Below, in pieces: positions 59,799 through 64,000 of a DNA stretch of 64,000 nt; within the stretch, counting starts at the first letter, position 1; each line of letters opens with the position of its first letter. Origin of the DNA: CAWBRT01 sp050015355 (GTDB taxonomy: Bacteria > Acidobacteriota > Terriglobia > Terriglobales > Acidobacteriaceae); the NCBI GenBank assembly GCA_050015355.1, contig JBEKBO010000010.1, positions 1-64,000 on the forward strand. The letters run 5' to 3'. Made by a program: the position numbers and the translations under genes. Below the pieces are notes generated by a model. It did not search any database, was not told the DNA's origin, and worked only from the letters and a program-made list of their open reading frames with translations.

Positions 59799-59832
59799 CC
59801 CCGTCCTAGCTTCGCTAGAACGGGGCCCCCGG
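59799..59832. repeat. Short hairpin, possible outlier of the dispersed family
   Basis: Arms CCCCGT-CCTAGC and GCTAG-AACGGGG around TTC, flank CCCCCGG. The C-rich and G-rich flanks agree with the family, but the AAnnrCG loop is missing. It may instead end transcription from the hotdog gene. Confidence 0.45.
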
Positions 59833-59917
59833 CTAGGCCCATTCGCCAGAGCTGGTGGATTTCATCGCCGTTTGTATTCGTCCGGTGAACCCATCTTCCA
59901 CGTCTGAGAACACCCTG

Positions 59918-60355
59918 TCATACTCCTTTTAAGTTAGGCAATGTGCGCAACATCTGGGGGTCTGACGGGCGCCGTTTCGCGTAGTTCTCCATTCCGGATA
60001 TATCGATGACCACCACTGGTTCGTTTCCCACCACCCATGCATCATGGCCTGGGGGAATCAAGCTAAGTTCGCCGGGGCCGAACTCGCGCCCGGTGCCGTC
60101 ATCCATAACGATGTGCAGTCGGCCCGAAATGTGCAGATTCATGTGCGGCGCCTCGCAGCTCCGCGTCTTGGCAATCGGCTTCACGTGGGTGGACCAACGC
60201 CAACCCGGCTGGAAAACGGCCCGCCCGAAGGTGGCTCCGCCGAGCGAAACCAGGTCAACCTTGCCCAACTCGAAGCTTCGCGTCTCTTCCGGCTTGGAAA
60301 AATCTCCGTATTCCATCGACGGTTCCGGCTTGTGCTTTATCTGAGTTACTGCCAT
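59918..60355 (-). CDS. Cupin domain protein
   Basis: 145 residues with AGGAGG nine bases before the ATG. Single cupin barrel: RSCEAPHMNLHISGRLHIVM and FGPGELSLIPPGHDAWVVGN. The metal-binding His/Glu pattern is only partly kept. It may be a small-molecule binding or regulatory protein. It is separate from its neighbours on both sides. Confidence 0.8.
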   Translation of the reverse strand: MAVTQIKHKPEPSMEYGDFSKPEETRSFELGKVDLVSLGGATFGRAVFQPGWRWSTHVKPIAKTRSCEAPHMNLHISGRLHIVMDDGTGREFGPGELSLIPPGHDAWVVGNEPVVVIDISGMENYAKRRPSDPQMLRTLPNLKGV

Positions 60356-60525
60356 GGATCAATACCTCCTGCGAGCCTAGATGCCTAACAGGTAGCACCC
60401 GGTAGCCGGCACTTTCCGGTGAGCCGCTACATGATTTCAGGCGGTCGCATAAATGTTATGTATTGGCACAGCAGAGCAGCAGGAAAGTTTCGAGCAGCGG
60501 AGGTGGAAGATGCTATTTCAGCTCC

Positions 60526-60885
60526 CTAATGTCGTACCCTAATGTCGTAATCATCTTTTTCAACGTAGGAGTCTCCAGGAATGTAAGGTATCGTCCTGCC
60601 CCAGTTCATGGTCTCTCCATCCAGCAGCTTCAGCCCAATGTGGCCATCAAAGGCAGAGTCCGGCTTCTTCACCCACCTGACCCGGTAGTTAGCTTTATTG
60701 CCACGGTGCTGGACACTGATAACTTTGCCGCGCTCCAAAGAATGCTTAATCCCTTGCAGGCGAACTCCCGTTACGGTTATATCAACGGTGTGCGCATCTT
60801 GTTCGAACGCGTTGCCCTCAACGTCAATGCCGCTGATCCGCACCGGCAGACGGAGGAACAATCGAAGCTCGCGACGCGCACCCAT
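60526..60885 (-). CDS. PilZ domain protein (second copy)
   Basis: 119 residues, one PilZ domain. The Arg arm reads RRELRLFLRLPVRISG near the start, and the second arm DITVTGVRLQG is close to D/NxSxxG but with Thr for Ser. c-di-GMP binding is likely but weaker than for the 12816 copy. No partner gene is near. About 170 bases on either side hold no other gene. Confidence 0.78.
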   Translation of the reverse strand: MGARRELRLFLRLPVRISGIDVEGNAFEQDAHTVDITVTGVRLQGIKHSLERGKVISVQHRGNKANYRVRWVKKPDSAFDGHIGLKLLDGETMNWGRTIPYIPGDSYVEKDDYDIRVRH

Positions 60886-61059
60886 AGCTATACCCCTGAA
60901 GTTTTCACTAAATCGCCCCTGTAATCAACATGAATCTTCGTTGAAAAGAAACGAGAACGACAACAACCTAGCCTATAAGTGCTAATAGACCCCGGCCTCG
61001 CTGGAACCTGCCACGTGTGACCTGCACCCGACGGCCTATTCCTTTACAATCGAATCTTT

Positions 61060-62475
61060 ATGTTTGCCAAGATTCAACGCATTCATTTCGTAGGCATCGG
61101 AGGCATCGGCATGAGCGGCATTGCCGAAGTGCTGCTCACCCTTGGTTACCGCGTCAGCGGCTCCGACCTGAGACATTCGCCGGTTACGGCGCGGCTGGTG
61201 TCGCTGGGAGCGCAAGTCTTCGAGGGTCATCGGGCGGAGAACGTCCAGGGCTCCGAGGCCGTCGTAACCAGTTCGGCCATCTCCAGAGACAATCCCGAGG
61301 TTGCCGAGGCGCATCGCCTCAAACTTCCGGTCATCCAGCGCGCCGAGATGCTGTCGGAACTCATGCGCCTGAAATACGGCATCGCCGTGGCCGGCATGCA
61401 CGGCAAGACGACCACCACCAGCATGGTGGCCGCGGTGCTTGCCGCCGGAGGGCTCGATCCCACGGTCGTGGTGGGCGGGCGCGTGGATGCCATGGGCTCC
61501 AACGCCCGGCTTGGCACCTCGCACTATCTGGTTGCCGAAGCCGACGAGAGTGACCGCTCCTTCCTCAAGCTCTCGCCCATTCTGTCGGTGATTACCAACA
61601 TCGATCGCGAGCACATGGACTGCTATCGCGACATGGAGGACATCGAGCGCACCTTCATCGAGTTCATGGACCGCGTGCCCTTCTACGGCACGGTGGTGGC
61701 TTGCCACGACAACGAACCGCTGCGCGCTTTGTTGCCGAGGGTGACGCGCAGAGTGGTGACCTACGGACGCCACGCCGACGCCAATTTCCATATCTCCGGC
61801 CACTCGACCGTCAGAACGCAGGATCGCGTGCGGCAGCGTTTTGTGGTCGTTTTCAACGGACGGGAGCTGGGCGAGTTCGAGGTTTGCGCGGTGGGCGAAC
61901 ACAATGTGCTGAACGCAACCGCGGCCATCGCCGTCGGCGTCGGGCTGGATATTCCGGTGGAGAAGATCCGGGAGGGTATCGGGAGCTTTGGTGGCGTGGA
62001 TCGTCGTTTCCAGGTCAAGGGGCGCGGCGACAATATCCTCGTCGTGGACGATTACGGACATCACCCGACCGAGATTCGCGCCACGTTGGCGTCGGCCCGG
62101 CATTGGCTGCAACCCGGCGGACGCGTGCACGTCATCTTCCAGCCGCATCGTTATACCAGAACCTACCTTCTCATGGACGAATTCGCCGCGGCCTTTCCCC
62201 ATGCCGATCGCCTGCTGGTGCTGGATATCTATGCCGCCAGCGAACAGCCGATCGCGGGCGTCAGCGGGCTAACGCTGGCCTCCCGGATTCGCTGCGCCGG
62301 TGAGCGGCCGGCCGAGTTTGCCGCATCGTTCCCTGCGGCGGTCGATGCCGTGGTGCAAGAGGCGCAACCCGGAGATCTGATCCTGACCCTCGGAGCGGGA
62401 AACGTTTCGCAACTGGGGCCGCAGATCGTCGAGCGGCTGAAAGCCCGGGAGAAGGCCGTTGCGCTGTCGGGGTAG
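61060..62475 (+). CDS. murC: UDP-N-acetylmuramate--L-alanine ligase MurC
   Basis: 471 residues. N-terminal HFVGIGGIGMSGIAEVLL, ATP site GMHGKTTTTSMVAAVL near residue 114, VAEADESDRSFLKLSP, and the C-terminal VDDYGHHPTEIRATL. It adds L-Ala to UDP-MurNAc, the first peptide step of peptidoglycan. The ATG has no ribosome site; TACAAT nine bases upstream could be a -10 box giving a nearly leaderless mRNA. ftsQ follows without murB or ddl between them. Confidence 0.95.
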   Translation: MFAKIQRIHFVGIGGIGMSGIAEVLLTLGYRVSGSDLRHSPVTARLVSLGAQVFEGHRAENVQGSEAVVTSSAISRDNPEVAEAHRLKLPVIQRAEMLSELMRLKYGIAVAGMHGKTTTTSMVAAVLAAGGLDPTVVVGGRVDAMGSNARLGTSHYLVAEADESDRSFLKLSPILSVITNIDREHMDCYRDMEDIERTFIEFMDRVPFYGTVVACHDNEPLRALLPRVTRRVVTYGRHADANFHISGHSTVRTQDRVRQRFVVVFNGRELGEFEVCAVGEHNVLNATAAIAVGVGLDIPVEKIREGIGSFGGVDRRFQVKGRGDNILVVDDYGHHPTEIRATLASARHWLQPGGRVHVIFQPHRYTRTYLLMDEFAAAFPHADRLLVLDIYAASEQPIAGVSGLTLASRIRCAGERPAEFAASFPAAVDAVVQEAQPGDLILTLGAGNVSQLGPQIVERLKAREKAVALSG

Positions 62476-62620
62476 TGCTGAGCGAATCTCCGCATGGTCC
62501 GTTCCGGCCCGTACCTCGAACGATTCCCCTCGGCGATTTCCCCTATCCTTTTCTGCGAAAAAAGCAGTTATAGTGAGCTGACACTCCGTTTACCGAGCGG
62601 GGTGGCCACGCCGTATTTCC

Positions 62621-63724
62621 ATGGTTCGCAGTCAAGGTTCATTCACGCCCGAGGATGAAGACTCCTTTCGCGGAGTTCCGCCCCAACACGCGCAACTACG
62701 GCGCGAGTTGGGGGCCCCGATTGGTGTCCGCCGCGAGGACTCGCAGGGCTACGTTTCCGGCGAGGTTGAATCCTCGGCGCTAGAGGACAGGATTGTCGAC
62801 CTTGACACGGTGGAGCAATCGCCGTTCCTGCGCGGGCAGAAGCGCGTTCCGGTGCGGCGCGGTCCCTTCCAGAGAGGCACGGCGAATCGCCTGCGCGCGA
62901 TTCTGCTGATTCTGGCCATTGTCATCGTCGCCGGCGCGGGGGCCGCGGTTGTCTACCGTTACGGCAAAAACTCGTGGCGCTTCCGGGTGGATTCGAGCGA
63001 TGCCATCGAGATTGTCGGGGCCAAGAATGCAACCCGCGCGCAAGTGCTGCAAGTGATGGGCGCCGACATTGGGCGCAACGTTTTTTTTATCCCGCTCGAC
63101 GAGCGCCAGCGCCAATTGGAAAAGATTCCCTGGGTCGAGTCGGCCAGCGTGATGCGGCTGTTGCCGAACCGTCTGCGCATAGCGCTGCGGGAGCGCACGC
63201 CGATCGCTTTTGCCAAAGTCGGCGACCGCATTGAACTGATCGACGTGAACGGCGTAACCATGGAGATGCCTCTGGGCGCCAACTATTCGTTCCCGGTCAT
63301 CGTCGGCAACGCCGAATCCGATCCCCCTTCAACCCGCACGGCGCGGATGAAGGTTTACCTCGAACTTGTCCGCCAGTTGGATTCGAGCGGCGCGAATTAC
63401 TCGCGTGAGTTGGATGAAGTGGATTTGTCGGACCCTGAAGACGTCAGGATTACCGTCGCCGATCAGCAAGGCACGCTGCTGATTCACCTTGGTTCCAGCA
63501 GCTACCTGGAGCGCTTCAGTCTTTACAAGGCGCACATTCAGGAGTGGCGCCAGCAGTTCCAGCGGCTGCACTCGGTGGATCTGCGGTTTGACCGCCAGGT
63601 TATCCTCAATCCGGGATCGGCGGCGGCGGCGCCGGTCATTGAACAGGCTCCGCGGCCGGGGCCGAAGCCGATTGCCGCCGGCTCGGCGAGCGCAGATGGC
63701 CGACACGGCAAAGGTAAGCACTAG
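62621..63724 (+). CDS. ftsQ: Cell division protein FtsQ with an extra hairpin-encoded stretch
   Basis: 367 residues. A long cytoplasmic part (1-88), one membrane helix (AILLILAIVIVAGAGAAVVY, 92-111), then POTRA (IEIVGAKNATRAQVLQVMGA) and the FtsQ domain (IPWVESASVMRLLPNRLRIA). It recruits FtsB/FtsL and later divisome proteins. Residues 20-34 (PPQHAQLRRELGAPI) come from a hairpin element at 62679-62720, inserted in frame in the disordered tail. A Lys/Gly-rich C-terminus ends four bases before ftsA. Confidence 0.93.
   Translation: MVRSQGSFTPEDEDSFRGVPPQHAQLRRELGAPIGVRREDSQGYVSGEVESSALEDRIVDLDTVEQSPFLRGQKRVPVRRGPFQRGTANRLRAILLILAIVIVAGAGAAVVYRYGKNSWRFRVDSSDAIEIVGAKNATRAQVLQVMGADIGRNVFFIPLDERQRQLEKIPWVESASVMRLLPNRLRIALRERTPIAFAKVGDRIELIDVNGVTMEMPLGANYSFPVIVGNAESDPPSTRTARMKVYLELVRQLDSSGANYSRELDEVDLSDPEDVRITVADQQGTLLIHLGSSSYLERFSLYKAHIQEWRQQFQRLHSVDLRFDRQVILNPGSAAAAPVIEQAPRPGPKPIAAGSASADGRHGKGKH
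62679..62720 (+). repeat. Dispersed hairpin element inside ftsQ
   Basis: CCGCCCCA flank, arms AACACGCGC and GCGCGAGTT (one mismatch), loop AACTACG, flank GGGGGCCCCG. It is read in frame with the base aligned to the A of ACCCCA at codon position 3. The consensus has no stop in any of the three forward frames. Confidence 0.85.
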
Positions 63725-63728
63725 CTTT

Positions 63729-64000
63729 ATGGGCAAGCAGAACGAGAACATTCTAAGCGTCGTTGACATCGGCACCGCCAAGACGGTGGCGCTGGTCGCC
63801 GAAATCACCGACGCCGGGCTGCGCTATCGCGGACACGGAATTGCCGCTTCGCGCGGCTCGCGCAAGGGAATCATCGTCGATCTCGATAAAGCCACCGCCA
63901 GCGTGCAGAAGGCGATGGACGAGGCTGAGTTGACGGCCGAGGTGCCGCTCGAGCGCGCGGTCGTAGGGGTCGCGGGACCGCATATCCGCGCCGCCAACAG
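63729..64000 (+). CDS. ftsA: Cell division protein FtsA, cut by the window edge
   Basis: The first 90 residues (MGKQNENILSVVDIGTAKTV...) show the actin-like phosphate-1 motif VDIGTAKTVALVAE, then GIIVDLDKATASVQKAMDEA and ERAVVGVAGPHI. It tethers FtsZ to the membrane. It begins four bases after the ftsQ stop, so murC, ftsQ and ftsA probably share a transcript. The remainder is outside the window. Confidence 0.93.
   Translation, partial: MGKQNENILSVVDIGTAKTVALVAEITDAGLRYRGHGIAASRGSRKGIIVDLDKATASVQKAMDEAELTAEVPLERAVVGVAGPHIRAAN

Noticed and set aside
4653..62720. Hairpin copies as a CRISPR-like array
   Set aside because: Copies are far apart with no regular spacing, differ in stem sequence, and have no cas genes.

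Overview
The window looks like chromosomal DNA of a GC-rich member of the Acidobacteriota, probably class Terriglobia (Koribacter-like). This rests on gene content: paired DUF507 genes, a PolX with HhH and PHP parts, QueG, several small proteins I recognise as acidobacterial, many cold-shock proteins, and a murC-ftsQ-ftsA division cluster. There is no rRNA. There is one tRNA (Ala, anticodon CGC). The left edge carries only the tail of what looks like an ISAzo13-type transposase. No prophage, plasmid or CRISPR array is visible.

Layout. 0.8-12 kb: an M48 metalloprotease fused to an acidobacterial LolA-like domain, a TonB-type protein, YjbQ, a DUF2339 membrane protein, ftsK, a free-standing relative of the LolA-like domain, and a BrkB-type membrane protein. 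12-18 kb: a cold-shock gene behind a structured leader, PilZ, queG, two DUF507 genes and recJ. 18-24 kb: a predicted outer-membrane protein, the MbfA iron exporter, a DsbD-alpha-like protein with a redoxin, and polX. 24-31 kb: an RNA-handling stretch with two more cold-shock genes, S21, a DEAD-box helicase and an RRM protein, interleaved with Nudix, ribA and tRNA-Ala. 31-48 kb: a carbohydrate locus with an MFS carrier, a 2-hydroxyacid dehydrogenase, an NdvA/ChvA-like ABC exporter, a cyclic beta-1,2-glucan-synthase-like enzyme without its GH94 end, two Tat-exported glycoamylase-like (GH144-type) hydrolases, a GH3 beta-glucosidase and a sugar porter. 48-54 kb: a small zinc-ribbon gene overlapping a saccharopine-dehydrogenase-like gene and DoxX, a methyltransferase, a pseudo-receiver, a lone nuoB with a CRP/FNR-like palindrome upstream, and a SAM hydrolase. 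54-60 kb: a CorC/CNNM protein joined to two Dpp-type permeases, a TrmB-type regulator with its own double operator, and GNAT, hotdog, cupin and PilZ genes. 61-64 kb: murC, ftsQ and the start of ftsA.

The least expected content is non-coding. A family of about 15 short hairpins is scattered over the window. They have a C-rich left flank (CCACCCCA), a stem that varies with compensating changes, a conserved seven-base loop close to AAnnrCG, and a right flank close to GGGGACCCCGG. Copies lie between genes, abut start codons, and sit in frame inside three protein genes (a DUF2339 gene, recJ, ftsQ), each time in a different reading frame. Thirteen of fourteen copies that can be oriented point the same way. 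A second class of longer palindromic repeats, bounded by ends like GTCATnnTGAG and CTCAnnATGAC, carries hairpins inserted in it. Comparing two of these gives what looks like an occupied and an empty site. No transposase for either family is in the window.
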